A DNA stretch of 64,000 bases from Endoconidiophora laricicola (GCA_001640655.1 LXGT01000003.1:124001-188000), one strand, 5' to 3'. Positions 48,164 to 60,332 are shown, counted from the stretch's first letter. Numbers and translations: made by a program. The notes: generated from the letters alone by a model not told the origin.

Positions 48164-48631
48164 TTTTTCCCCTTTCGTTCTGTCGTCGCTGTTGTTTATC
48201 AACGCGTCTAACAGATCGCCTCGATTTAACTATTATTTACCCTAAATTCTTGCACTGGCCTGCCAGAATACAGTAAGTTACTTTCGTTCTGCCTGTCCGT
48301 CATCCTAAAGCAGCTTTTGAACAGGGGCCAACATCCATATCCATAATGGTGCTAGCGTAGCGTATAAGGCACTGCCTCATGTCATGACCTATAGTATAGT
48401 AGCATAGCGCAACACAGCGTAATGGCGCCTGTTCCCTGGCAATCTATTTCGTTTAATATCTCAGGAGTCCTCTTTCTAACTTTCTCTTGTCTCTTCTTCT
48501 TGCCTTCAAGGTTCTTTTTAAAATTCCAAACTCCTCTTGCTGAGCTTTTAAAGAAGTCTTTTGGATGCCTCTCTTCTTTTAGAGTGCTTCCATACGCACT
48601 ACCGTGTGGCATTCTTTGAACTATAGCCACA

Positions 48632-51600
48632 ATGAGCAATCAGAATCCCAACGTATCTCAATCTTTTCCCAACGGCGATTCTCCTAAGCGGGAGAGAGCG
48701 TAAGTTATAGATATTCTACTTTACCTAACATCAACAAATATCATAAACCCCCCCCTCCCCTCCCCCCCTCACAGTTAGTTTCCTTTGGAGTTTTTACATC
48801 TTGTTAGGCTTCTTAGCAAACTACCTACTACACAAAATCAGAGCAGTCTTATCATAGAATATTTTGCCCACTACATATATGATATAACGTGGTTTATTAT
48901 TCCGCTCTATCTTTAGACTTACACTACATCAACTTTACAACATTCTAACATACCGACCCATAGTCCTACCATAACAATCGACACCGCTCTCAACCAATCA
49001 CAAAACGTTATGGCCCTAGAGCCTACCGCTGATGCCTCTAATGAGAAGGAGAGCAGACCTACAAGTCCGCATAATGTCTCAACTCCCATATCAACTTCTT
49101 TCCTCTCTGTCCCTGGCAACCCTCACAAGTCGCGCCAAAGTTCAGTCGATGATGATATCTCTTCCCAAGGCGACACCACCATTGTTCCATCAGGCGCGTC
49201 AGAGATTTCGACCACCAAGAAGTCTGGCCCTCTCACAAACCACGAAATTAGAACCGATTCTGCTGCCCTCAAGCCCGACGCTGGCAAAGAGGGTGATTTC
49301 CATGTTGAGAATAACCGCTTTGCCTTCACCCCTGGCGAGCTTAACAAGATGTTCGACCCCAAGAGCTTATCCGCATTTTATGCCCTTGGTGGTATAATTG
49401 GTTTGAGCAAGGGTCTTCGTACCGATCTCAAGGCCGGCCTTAACCCCGATGAAAACATCCTTGATGGCGAGGTCACCTATAAGGATGCTACCTCCCACAA
49501 CCTTGTTAAGCCGGAGAAGATTGTGCCGGGTCCTGCTCCAGCAGGCTACACCCCACACCGGCCTACATACGGCGAGAGCTTCAACGATCGCATGCGCGTT
49601 TTCTCCGATAACCGTTTGCCAGAAAAGAAAGGAAAGTCTTTGTGGCAAATTATGTGGATCACCTACAATGATAAGGTCCTGATTTTGCTTACAGTTGCCG
49701 CTATTGTTTCTCTGGCAATTGGTTTGTACGAAACGTTCGGTCAGGCGCACGACCCTGGCGAACCAGGCATTGAGTGGGTCGAAGGTGTTGCCATTATCGC
49801 TGCCATTGCTATCGTCGTTATTGTTGGTTCACTCAACGATTTCCAAAAAGAACGCCAGTTCGCCAAGCTCAACCGCAAGAAGAGTGACCGTCTTGTCAAA
49901 GTGGTACGCAGTGGTCGTATGCAAGAAATATCTGTCTATGATGTTCTCGTTGGTGATGTTGTCCACCTCGAGCCTGGCGACATGGTCCCTGTCGACGGTA
50001 TCCTAATTGAGGGCTATAACGTTAAGTGTGATGAGTCTCAGGCCACTGGTGAATCTGATATTATCAAGAAGATCCCTGGCCAGCAGGTGTTTGAGGCTAT
50101 CGAGAATAACGCAGAACTCAAGAAGATGGACCCATTCATCCAGTCCGGTGCGCGGATTATGGAGGGTGTTGGCACTTTTGTTTGCACATCTACTGGTGTC
50201 AACTCCTCGTATGGCCGCACTATGATGTCTTTAGATGAGGAAGTTGAGATGACTCCTCTACAGGGCAAGTTGAACGTTATTGCTACTTATATTGCTAAGA
50301 TCGGTGGTGCCGCTGGTCTGCTTCTATTCATTGTGCTGTTCATCAAGTTCCTTGCCAACCTACCCAAGAACAAGGACACCCCTTCTGAAAAAGGCCAGAA
50401 CTTTTTGGATATCTTCATTGTTGTTGTCACCGTTATTGTCGTCGCTGTCCCTGAGGGCCTTCCACTCGCTGTAACTCTTGCCCTGGCTTTCGCTACTACT
50501 CGCATGTTGAAGGACAACAACCTGGTTCGTCATCTGAAGGCTTGTGAGGTCATGGGCAATGCCACTGCAATCTGCTCTGACAAGACCGGTACTCTGACAC
50601 AGAACAAGATGCAGGTTGTTGCTGCTACTGTTGGTACTTCGCACCGTTTTGGCAAGGGCGATGATTCTGATGTAACTGCTGAAGAGTTCTCTAAGATACT
50701 GAGCCCTGCTGTCAAGAAGATGCTGATTGAGTCTATTGCTATCAACTCCACTGCCTTTGAGGGCGAGGTTGAGGGCAAACCTGGATTTATTGGTTCCAAA
50801 ACCGAGACTGCCCTGCTGATGCTTGCTCGCGACTATCTCGGAATGCAGCCCGTGGCTGAAGAACGCGCCAACACCAAGGTTCTTCAGATTATTCCCTTCG
50901 ATTCCGGCCGGAAGTGCATGGGTGTCGTCATCCAGACCCCCTCTGGTGGCGCCCGTCTTCTTGTCAAGGGTGCTTCTGAGATTGTCTTGGGCCAGTGCAA
51001 GCAAATACTTGCCGACCCTTCTAGTAGCGATGCCGTCACTGCCATGTCTGGCGCCAACAGCGGTGCTATTCTTGATCTGATTGACAACTATGCCAACCGC
51101 TCGCTCCGTACTATTGGTATTGCCTTCCGTGACTTTGACAAGTGGCCTGCCAAGGGTCTCCGCCGCTCCGAAGATGGACACGAGGTTCTTTTTGATGACA
51201 TGTTTCACGATATGACCTTTATTTCTATCGTTGGTATCCAAGATCCCCTTCGTCCTGGTGTTCCTGAAGCTGTTGCTCTGTGCCAGAAGGCCGGTGTTAC
51301 AGTCCGTATGGTTACTGGTGACAACAAGATTACTGCGCGTGCTATTGCTGCTGAGTGTGGAATTCTGCTCGAGGGCGGCATTGTCATGGAGGGTCCCGAG
51401 TTCCGCAACTTGAGCAAGACTGAGCAAAATAACGTCATTCCTAAGCTGTGCGTTTTGGCTCGTTCTAGCCCCGAAGACAAGCGTGTTCTGGTTAAGCGTC
51501 TCAAGGAGAAGGGTGAAATTGTTGCTGTTACCGGTGATGGTACCAACGACGCTCCTGCTCTGAAAACTGCCGATGTTGGTTTCTCAATGGGTATTGCTGG

Positions 51601-52840
51601 TACTGAAGTCGCCAAGGAGGCTTCTGCCATCATTCTTATGGATGATAACTTCACGTCTATCATCAATGCTCTCAAATGGGGTCGTGCCGTTAACGATGCT
51701 GTCAAGCGTTTTCTCCAGTTCCAGCTTACTGTCAACATCACTGCCGTTCTCCTGACATTTATCTCTGCTTGTGCTAGTGACGACGAGTCTTCTGTTCTTA
51801 CTGCCGTTCAGCTATTGTGGGTTAACCTGATCATGGATACTCTGGCTGCTTTGGCTCTAGCTACCGACCCTCCTCATGACAGCATTCTAGACCGCAAGCC
51901 TGAGCCTCGTGGCGCCTTCATCATCTCGCTAACCATGTGGAAAATGATCCTGGGCCAGGCTGTCTACCAGCTGGTTGTCACTCTTATCCTCTACTTTGGC
52001 CGCAACAAAGTCTTGCCTAATATCAGCCCTGAATATACTCACGATGAGGTTGCCACTCTGGTTTTCAACACCTTTGTCTGGATGCAGATTTTCAACCAGT
52101 GGAACAACCGTCGTCTGGACAACGGCTTCAACATCTTTGAGGGCATCACTAAAAACCCCCTGTTCCTGGCTATCAACTTCACTATGTGTGGTCTTCAAGT
52201 TCTCATCGTTTTCGTTGCCGGTCCCGTCTTCCAGATCAGTGACCCCCGTCCTGGCAACGGCAACGATCCTCAGGGCGGTGCTTTATGGGCAATCGCCATT
52301 GTCCTCGGTTTCCTGTCTATACCATTCGGCATGATCATCCGTTTGATTCCCGACTCTCTGGTCGAGAATATCATTCCTTCGTTCCTGAAGAATCGTGCTT
52401 CTCGCGTGCCTGGCTTGACTGTGTACGATGAGGAGGCCTTCCAGCAGTATCCTCCTGCGTACCAGGATGTCCGTGATGAACTTGAGTTCATCAAGAAGGT
52501 CAAGGGTGGCCGTTTAACCAACCTCAAGTTCGCCATTCAGCACCCTCGCCAGCGCTTCTCTCACTCGCGCAGCTCGTCATACTCTCGGTCATCTTTTAAC
52601 GCGTCGCCAACTCCAGATCTTGCTATCGCTGGTAACAACAACATCAGCAACGCGGAGAAGGATACTGTACCTGACCACCTCCCCTCTACACCTAAGAGGC
52701 ACAAGTCGACTCGGTCTAGAGCTAATTCGGCACTCGGAGCGCCAACAGTCATGGCCGGCATTATTGCTGCTGGCGTGGCTGCGTCTTGGAGCCCTGTAGA
52801 GAAGAGGGATGAGAATGAGCTAGTTCCACCTTCGGACTAA
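48632..52840 (+). CDS. PMC1: Vacuolar-type Ca2+-transporting P-type ATPase
   Basis: Predicted 1314-aa protein; exons 48632-48699 and 48964-52840. The 264-bp intron has a GTAAGT donor and a TTCTAACA branch before CATAG. Splicing adds an N terminus containing APTITID, a segment I recall from fungal PMC1-type pumps, in frame with the ATG at 49010. The enzyme uses ATP to move cytosolic Ca2+ into the vacuole. All P2B ATPase signatures are present: the TGES-type actuator motif (ATGESD), the PEGLPLAV membrane helix with Ca-binding residues, the phosphorylated Asp in SDKTGTLTQNK (Asp562), KGASE, and TGDGTNDAPALK in the hinge. Ten transmembrane helices are expected. A Ser-rich basic C-terminal tail (SHSRSSSYSRSS) ends the protein. 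Codon use is biased towards C- and T-ending codons, consistent with good expression. Confidence 0.96.
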
Positions 52841-53840
52841 GTTTTTTCTTCTAAAAAAAAAATGTTATGCACTATAAAATTTCTATATGTTTAGATTTTA
52901 CTATGGCTGGACAGGGCTAGGAGAGGGGTCAGACCAGTAGCTTTAGTCTGCTATCTCTCTTCTTTTTTCTCATGCCTTGTAAGCATCTCATGCCTAGGAT
53001 GCAACGTTCTTGACGATGATAAGGCCTTGGTTTTTTTTTTTTTTTTGATTATTTTATCTGTTTTTATTATTACTACTACTTTATTACTTGGGGTTTTGTT
53101 TTTTATTACCTTTTTTTTTTTTTTGGATCACGATGTTTCTTGCGTTAAAGACTTTGGAGTTTCATAGTATTCACTCGTTTTTCTATATACCATCTGCGCT
53201 TCCGGGCATATATTTTATTAAATTTACAGAACAATTTATAATGAGAACACAGAAACGAAATAAGAGTATCTGTCAAGAAGAACAATGTACGGTGAATATG
53301 AATGAATGTACTCGCAAAATGCGGGAAATACCATGAACACGTGTTTGGGTAGATTTAAAGTTTTCAGTGAACTACTGCTGTAGGAACCATTTCGACAGGT
53401 GACTAATAAGTTGGTTTATTGTCGAATTGAGCGTGTGTGACATATGTAGAATGGGGGTTGGGGGCGTGAAAAAAGATTGATTATTTGAACTAAAATGCTT
53501 GGAACGAATAGGGGATTTTTTTCCTAACTCATTACTTTAAATGCTAATATAGAAGGCAACAAATCCAATTATGGAGAAAGAGGGGCATCGTGCTAAGAAG
53601 GATAATTCGGCAAATAGGAATGGCCAAAATGACACAAAGAGGGTAGAAAGAATAAAGGGACTACAAGAATAAACAAGCGTTGTTAGGGAATGGAGCCAAA
53701 ATCATATAAAATTGCCGAAATATCTGGATACGTACTATCTTGATGGTTGTAGATAAAAATGTTAGATTGATAAGATAATATTACATTTGTTTGAAGAAGT
53801 ATTATACTGGCACACTGAAAAGATGATATCATCAACTTAC

Positions 53841-53859
53841 TATATATATATATATATAT
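53841..53859. repeat. TA microsatellite
   Basis: Short TA dinucleotide run followed directly by a T-run. Confidence 0.9.
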
Positions 53860-54582
53860 TTTTTTTTCTTTAAAAAAACATACTATACTTGGACATCTCT
53901 CATGCCCCTTTATTTTTCTCTCATCGGCGATTGAACATGTAATTTGTATTTCTAATATTCATTTCAGTATTGTCTGTGTTGATTCGATCACCAACCTGTT
54001 TCAACGTGGCAATTATTTTTCTTCCAACTGTGTTGGCTGCTTGGATATTGCAAGATCCAATAACCAAGATAAACACAACTTGGCCGTGTATTTTATAATC
54101 TTTGATTCCTATCTCATTCTCTGACCAGGCTTTTGGGCTATGGCTCGTATTTTACGTTGAGTTTTATACTATTTTTATTTGCGTTGGACTCGTGACTTGT
54201 ATTAGCGTTTGGCATACATTGTTTTTTTAAGTCAATGCTGTTTGTAGGATATCGTTGGTGATAAGTATTTCCATACAGTGTTGATATATCGATATCGCAC
54301 AACATACACTGTAAGTGTAACAAGAATAGCAGAACATGAAGAATCGTCAACATACAGCTATGCTTAGATTTTAGCTTGTTAATTTATCCGAATGCATAAG
54401 AAGGAATCTTGATGTTGTTGTTACTAGTTTGCTCCTGATTTTCTGCGCATAAGACAGTGAAATCATTGAGTTCCAAGGCGCTGTCTTCTCTTTTTTTTTG
54501 GCATATAAACCCCAAAAAACCCAAACTCCCAACCAATTGGCACGAACGTCATCTACAGCAAATCGATATCTAAAGACTAGCA

Positions 54583-54588
<6 letters not shown>

Positions 54589-54630
<42 letters not shown>
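54589..54630. repeat. (AT)21 microsatellite
   Basis: Longest pure dinucleotide repeat of the window. A minus-strand open frame across it is a repeat artefact. Confidence 0.95.
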
Positions 54631-54634
<4 letters not shown>

Positions 54635-55005
54635 AAAGACTGGAAAAGAAGTCAAATAACTGGAAATTCCGAATATGACAGGTTGGTCTGTTGACATGAC
54701 TTCGAGTTGGGCTCGAATCGAGAAATCAAAACAAAAAAAAAGAATGAGTTAAGAAAGCAAAGACGTCATATTTTTTTTTGGCAAGTGTCTTCTTCAGACA
54801 TGGAGTATGTGTTGCTACTGACATAATTCAGGCTAATTTGTACTTTGACAGAAACTGGACTTCCACTGTACTGTGGTTTTCACAGTCCGCTAAATCTTCT
54901 AGCTTACTCAACATAACATGTCCATTGCATACTTTGGCAGATTATCGAGCGGTAGCTTGTTTTGAACTAGCTGTCGACATAGGACTTTGGGAGCTGTTGA
55001 TAACG

Positions 55006-55031
55006 CCCCCCCCCCCCCCCCCCNCCCCCCC
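55006..55031. repeat. Poly(C) run with ambiguous base
   Basis: 26 positions, all C except an undetermined base at 55024. Length and sequence here are likely unreliable and may mark a sequencing or assembly weak point. Confidence 0.95.
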
Positions 55032-55077
55032 TAAAGAGGAGAATAGTGTCCCGGGTTGGAATTGGTTAAAAACTGCA

Positions 55078-55105
55078 CCTAGAATCGGGCTTCCCCGATT
55101 CTAGG
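55078..55105. repeat. Perfect 12-bp hairpin
   Basis: CCTAGAATCGGG (55078-55089) pairs fully with CCCGATTCTAGG (55094-55105) around a CTTC tetraloop. It is not followed by a T-run and is not adjacent to a known 3' end. Confidence 0.8.
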
Positions 55106-55149
55106 TTCGAAGGAGGAATAGGCGGCCAGTTTGGGCTCTTGCTGTGAGG

Positions 55150-55167
55150 CCCCAAATGATTTTGGGG
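55150..55167. repeat. Perfect 7-bp hairpin
   Basis: CCCCAAA (55150-55156) pairs with TTTGGGG (55161-55167) around TGAT. It sits 44 bp downstream of the 12-bp hairpin. Confidence 0.7.
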
Positions 55168-55548
55168 TTCCTGCCTAAAAGAATAGACGTTGCTTGCCGG
55201 AGAGGTTTGTTCCGTATGTGGATATCGCCATCGTACGTATAGTTTTCTGCGAGTCTATAATTCTTTTGTCTGCTAGCCATCTGTTTTGATATTGTTTTCT
55301 TTCTCCATCAACTTTCTTTTACTTTCTTCTTTCTATCTATCATTTTACTTCTGCTTTGTGTTGACGTTGTTTGACTACCAACCAGTACATTTATTGTTTC
55401 GGCCATCAAGTTCTTAACTTGATCAATCTTGCATCGTCTTCTTATTCCCTGGCTTTATTTTTGTCGATATCTTAACTTTAGGCTAATCATCCTTTTGTTG
55501 TCTTTCATTTTATCTTTCTTTCCTCCCAGACATCGCTGCCATAGCAAG

Positions 55549-56448
55549 ATGTCTGTCGTCGATAATCTTCCTCTTCCTGCACACGCAGAGATGTCTCCCT
55601 GCACAGAGTTTTCAGGAGGAACTCTTTCCTCTGTGCCAAAGGCCAGTTCTGTGGCCAATCTCTTGGCTGGAGCGTCTGTGATACCGTACAAAAAACGCAT
55701 CATCATCCGCTTCAAGGGCATCGTGATATCGCCAGTCACGCCCCCGAGCTCTCCTGCTGTTCCTGGCACTTTCGCTTTTGCCTTTGCCCCCGTCTCTGCC
55801 TCTGCCTCTGCCTCCCCCTCCGCGTCTGTTTCTTCCTCTGCTTCTGCCCCTTCCCTTGCCCCTGAGGCTTTTAGCCCACAGAGGGTCCTGCGCAGTATGC
55901 GCAAGCAGACACCTTCAGTTGTCGACGTGCCAGCTACCTTTGTCGCAGTAGTTTCCGTAGCAGTTCTGGCTGCCTTTGTTACCCTGGCAGCCGTTGCCCT
56001 TGATGCTGTTCAGCACCAATGTCAACACCAGCATCAACCTCCTAAGTTGCCGACTATTCTCCGTTGCAAGGCTAAATTAGCTAACTGTCTTCCTGCTACT
56101 AACGCCAAAGGCAAGAAGCGCTCTGCTGCTGCTGCTGCCATCACGGACAAGGCAACCACTGGTGCCCCCAAACGGCGGCACATAGTACTTGCTACTCCAA
56201 AGTGGCGCGAGCCTAGAGCCATTAAAGACGACTTGGTTGGTCTGACGGCGCATAAAGTGCGTGTTAGCGCTGCGCGCAGCCGCCAGCGCCTGATCCCAAC
56301 GTCTCGGCGCATCCCACATGGTAAACTCGAACTGCCGTTATTCAAGGCTCAGATGGCCGGGCATGGACGAGACCCGCGGGACTGGGACGCGGCGTTTAGT
56401 TTAGTGGAGTTTGCGGTAAGCGAAGTGCGGAACGAGGCCAGAGACTAG
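55549..56448 (+). CDS. Orphan protein, Ala/Ser-rich, basic C terminus
   Basis: Intronless predicted 299-aa protein I do not recognise. It was started at ATG 55549 (MSVVDNLPLPAHAE) rather than the in-frame ATG at 55429, which would add a hydrophobic T-rich leader translation. Visible parts: a low-complexity Ser/Ala repeat at about 90-115, a SPQRVLRSMRKQTP basic motif, and a hydrophobic Ala/Val stretch at about 130-150 that could span a membrane. A His/Gln run follows, then a strongly basic region (about 175-260) with nuclear-localisation-like clusters such as GKKRSA and PKRRH. The C terminus (HGRDPRDWDAAFSLVEFAVS) looks like a structured helix. Codon composition is GC-richer than the flanks, supporting coding status. 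Confidence 0.6.
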   Translation: MSVVDNLPLPAHAEMSPCTEFSGGTLSSVPKASSVANLLAGASVIPYKKRIIIRFKGIVISPVTPPSSPAVPGTFAFAFAPVSASASASPSASVSSSASAPSLAPEAFSPQRVLRSMRKQTPSVVDVPATFVAVVSVAVLAAFVTLAAVALDAVQHQCQHQHQPPKLPTILRCKAKLANCLPATNAKGKKRSAAAAAITDKATTGAPKRRHIVLATPKWREPRAIKDDLVGLTAHKVRVSAARSRQRLIPTSRRIPHGKLELPLFKAQMAGHGRDPRDWDAAFSLVEFAVSEVRNEARD

Positions 56449-58559
56449 ACTGGCCTGGCACGAGATGTTCGTCTCGTTTTATGAGCAATGATATACGTGT
56501 TTCTCTTTTGGTATTGTTGTTGGATATCATTTTCTGTAAGTCTCATCATTCCTAACTTATGCTCGATTTTGTATATCACCAATTTTACTAACTCGGTATA
56601 TACAGGCATATGAGTGGCAATGGTCTGTTTTTTTGCGTATCAATGCTGTACTATAGCAAGTCTATATCTGTTTTCTTTAGAAAATTGTTGTATTCATTTT
56701 ATTAGCTGATAGTAGATGAAGCTTTTTTGCTTCAAGCTAATTTTTTTGCTCTAATTGCAAGTGAAAGTACATATACTTTAATACTTTTTACCTTCATGCC
56801 CTATAATTTTCTAAGCTTAGCATCTGATATGCATGATATGAACTAAAAACAAAAGCCCCTTGAAACCAAGATGATTTTCCCATGTCGATGGTCCGGAGAG
56901 TCAAGCAACAAGATGGGTATAATGGATAAATAGATTATTATAAAAGAATTGCTTCTTCTTCAGCTATTGTTGGACAAAGTGTACTCTTCATCGTACGTTT
57001 TTCTACTTCTTGAAGGTTTTTTCTCTGGTACATCCAGAGATTAGTCGGTAGTACCAGGCCTTTCATGACATTTGTTAATACTAAAAATCATAGTATCTAG
57101 TACTGTATATAGTGTTTGACTGTTGGTTTAGGCCCTTGAGTGGAAAAAAATTCCCAATTAGTATCAGACAGTTATGTATTGTGTAAGTCAGGTTGCAACC
57201 ATTAAGGTGACATAAGAAACACTTTATATGTGCCAGCTAGAAGCAGGTCGCTGCCAGCTGCCGCGTCTAAGCCAGTTGACATGGTAAAAAAATTGTTGCA
57301 TCAAGGCGGCATCTCAAACACAGGAAAACGTATTGTCATAGAGAATAGAAGAAGAAAAAGGAATAGTTACAATAGGAAGGTTCAGGAGAAGAAGAAAAAA
57401 AAAGCACGATAAATTATCATTGGAGATGTACTTGATTATTATAAATAGATAACTTCTCAACTTTTTCTCCCGTATGGTTGCTATTAATGATAATGAAGCC
57501 GAAGCTAAACCCTAACTAACCCATACTCTCTGACGGTTTCTTGGTTCTTCTAATCAATCTATCACAGGTAGTAACTACCTAAAAGCAAAACAGTATCTTT
57601 TTGCATCACGTTGTCCGTGGCAATTGTGTCTCGTTTTGTTAGACTGAACTACAACTGAACGGCTGACTAAGATCTTGGATTTTCGGACGATGCTCATTTT
57701 TTCTCCTTTTGGAATTTCTCTAACGATCATCACCATTGAAACATAGGACGTCCTTCTATTGCCATCACCAACGTTGTTATCGCTGATTAGACACTAAACG
57801 CTATAAGCTTGATCTTGTGAGCGCCTAACTTTTTTTCAAGGTTTTTTTTTTTTCAAAAATATTTTCTTTTCTCTTCATCGTCGTCTTTATCGCTTTGAAT
57901 CCGTTTGGTTGTGAAAACGCACAAGTAACAGTCAATTGAATTTGGCTGTTTAGCCTTAACACAATTTTGTTTTTTCTTTCTTTTCCTTTCCTTTTTTTTT
58001 TTTTTTCACTCCTGACTATTAGAGGCTTCCTTGTCTGAGGCTCCTGATTCATAGAGTCATTTCTCTATCTTTACCTCCGCTAACCGAGGAAAACAGCACG
58101 CTTGACAAAACGCTTAAGAGTATATCTGCCTCGCTCCTGGTTGTTCCTAAATCAAGTCTTCGTTTGACTTGGGTTCGTTGCTAGTCTCTATCTCTATCTG
58201 CTCTAGAAGCCTTTGACACATAGCCCCATTGATTTTGTATGACCCCCCGCCAAATATTCAATACCACCGACATTAGCATATCAGTATATACTGCAGATGC
58301 AGACACAGTCTGTCCAATCCAGCGCCGCCATATTAGCAGCCAAACCTAAGCAGCCTAACAGCCTATCTTAGGCGAGAACGTTGGATCCGCAACGCGCAGC
58401 TGCAGAAGCGGCTACGTACTCTGCGGAGCAACATCTCATAAATCCACGGAGTAGCCCGTGCCTCCGCGCCTGCAACCACTGCCCCCCCTCAAGTCACTAC
58501 TGCTACTGCTGTCGCTTCTTTTACCTTTTCCGTTTCTGCCGTTGATTTTCGCAATCGCT
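56449..58559. other. 2.1-kb spacer with one possible small exon
   Basis: AT-rich. It contains a short lysine-rich open segment near 57230-57412 and a T/C-rich promoter region before the sirtuin gene. Nothing else is supported. Confidence 0.5.
57230..57412 (+). other. Possible terminal exon of a small gene or a pseudogene piece
   Basis: Open segment reading SKPVDMVKKLLHQGGISN, then TGKRIVIENRRRKRN and a Lys-rich end before TAA. The composition is protein-like rather than random. A good GTAAGT donor about 50 bp upstream (57182) and a TGCCAG acceptor hint at an intron, but I could not find a first exon in frame. The first in-frame ATG is at 57281. Product unknown. Confidence 0.3.
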
Positions 58560-60332
58560 ATGTCAGACCGCGAAGCCGAACACTCCGAATTTGAGGGTTT
58601 TAGTGACGACCCTGCACCGGGGCTGCATGACTCTCACGATCATGACCATAGCCATGAACATGGCCCTCACTCCAACCAGGCCAATGATGATGACCAAGAG
58701 GCTGGGTCAGATAGCGGCTCAGATGAATGGCATAACGATCACTTCGAAGATGCTGAGTTTCCCTTGGGTGAGATCCTAGGCGATTACATCTACCAGCAGG
58801 AGAACATGTCATCTGATGATGAAGACTCCAAGCCAGTTCCAGGCAAGTAATTAATAGCTTTTCTCACCGCTACTCATTCACCTGGTATCAGACATACATT
58901 GCTAACCAAGTCTACAGGAACTGCCACACTTTCTGCGCCAGAGGCTGCCATAATCCGGCAACGACTGCATCAGTTGGGACCTAACCGCTTTATTCAACAA
59001 ATGATAGACGATGGGCCGTACACCGTAGAACTTGTGATCAATGCCCTTGGCATCAACATCCCAGAATTCATTTTAGACCTTGATGGAGAAGATACTTACA
59101 CCAGAGCCATCATCCATCTGCTAACGGCTGGCATTCGCCGTGAACTCGCACGCCGCGCCAAGCTGATAGCCTATAACACTATCGACGATGTAGTGGAGCT
59201 CATCACCCGGTCGCGCAACATTGTCGTCGTGACCGGCGCTGGCATCTCTACCTCACTAGGCATTCCCGATTTCCGATCTAAGGGTACAGGCTTATATTCT
59301 CAACTGGCGGCTAAGGGCTACTCGGATCCCACAGACGTATTCGACATTGAGATTTTTCGTGAAGACCCGTCACTCTTTTACTCGGTCGCTAAGGACATCC
59401 TACCGTCAACAAAGCGCTTTACGCCTACACATGCTTTTATTGCTGAGCTAGAACGCCGCGACAAGTTGTTGACAAACTACACACAAAACATCGATAATTT
59501 GGAATCGTCAGCAGGCATCTCGCCGGCGCGTTTGGTACAGTGTCACGGATCATTTTCCACGGCCACTTGCTTTACCTGCGGCTACAAGGTGGCTGGCGAT
59601 GATGTATTTGACGACATCAAGGCCGGCAAGATCCCTGATTGTAAGCGTTGTCTCGAGTCGGAGCAAAATTCGAAGCGCAAGCGGGTGTCTGCGGACCACC
59701 ACAAGCGCAACAAGCGACGCAACGGCAATAGTCACGGGTCTTTGTTTGATGACGAGACCGACGACGACGATGCGGCAGGTAGTAGACCTAATTTGGCCAT
59801 CATGAAGCCTGACATCACATTCTTTGGTGAATCACTACCAGACAAATTTCACGACCGGCTTACGAACCACGACCATGATAAGACAGACTTGGTAATCGTT
59901 ATTGGCACCTCGCTCAAGGTCAAGCCAGTGTCGGAGATCAGCTCGGTACTGCCGTCGCATGTGCCGCAGATCTATATTAGCCGTGACCCGATCGAGCACA
60001 TTAACTTCGACATTGTGCTCCTCGGTGACTGTGACGTAGTGGTTGCTGAGCTAGCGCGGAGATTGCGCTGGTTGAATTTCAAGCATGACATGATCCCGGA
60101 TGAGCAAATTGTCGATGTGTCAGTTGACCCTGGATATAGCTATTACCACCATTTCAAAGTTCGGAATCCGACGGCGCCGGCGGTGGCGGCCACGTCGACC
60201 CCGATAGCAGCAATTTCAGCGGCACCAACGGGCTTGGCTATGCGTTCGGGAGGACCTGAGACAGAAGCTGCTCAGAGTCAAGGCGAGGATGTGGCTTTAA
60301 AGACGAAGAAAAGCAGTGCTACCGTCGTCTGA
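58560..60332 (+). CDS. SIR2: Sir2-family NAD-dependent histone deacetylase
   Basis: Predicted 565-aa class I sirtuin (Sir2/Hst1 type). Exons are 58560-58842 and 58918-60332, joined by a GC-AG intron (CCAG|GCAAGT ... TTGCTAACC ... CTACAG), the only choice that keeps frame. The start at 58560 avoids an unlikely hydrophobic leader from the in-frame ATG at 58458. The N-terminal ~95 residues are acidic and His/Asp-rich. A Sir2-specific helical region (GPNRFIQQMIDDGPYTVEL) precedes the catalytic core. GAGISTSLGIPDFRS (from Gly201) binds NAD, TQNIDNLE follows, the catalytic base is His304 (VQCHGSF), and the zinc ligands are Cys312, Cys315, Cys336 and Cys339. A basic then acidic insert (about 345-382) follows the zinc ribbon. 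FFGESLP and GTSLKVKPVSE complete the fold. It should silence chromatin by deacetylating histones. Confidence 0.93.
58843..58917 (+). other. GC-AG intron in the sirtuin gene
   Basis: 75-bp intron with AG|GCAAGT donor, TGCTAAC branch and CAG acceptor. The GT two codons later leaves the wrong phase. The GC donor restores PVPG-TATLSAPEAA in frame. Confidence 0.8.

Larger units (their letters stand above)
39286..48631. other. 9.3-kb gene-poor spacer
   Basis: Longest stretch without a supported gene. It holds a short retroposon copy (42571), a tRNA-like SINE (46268-46377), homopolymer runs, a small (GGTACT)n tract near 45696-45717 and an (AT)18 tract in the apparent leader of PMC1. Open frames here are short and do not resemble proteins known to me. 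Genes built from very small exons cannot be excluded. Confidence 0.5.
52841..55548. other. 2.7-kb spacer with microsatellites, poly(C) and hairpins
   Basis: No gene supported. It holds TA microsatellites (53841, 54589), a poly(C) run with one ambiguous base, two perfect hairpins and the T/C-rich leader of the orphan gene at 55549. Confidence 0.55.

Noticed and set aside
50360..51427. 355-codon antisense open frame inside PMC1
   Set aside because: A shadow produced by the biased codon use of PMC1; no independent motifs.
54371..54697. Minus-strand frame with a long Ile-Tyr repeat
   Set aside because: Entirely due to translation of the AT microsatellite.
54697..54726. TTCGAGTTGGGCTCGAATCGAG resembling a tRNA T-loop
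   Set aside because: No A box or acceptor-stem partner at tRNA spacing; it is a small inverted repeat.
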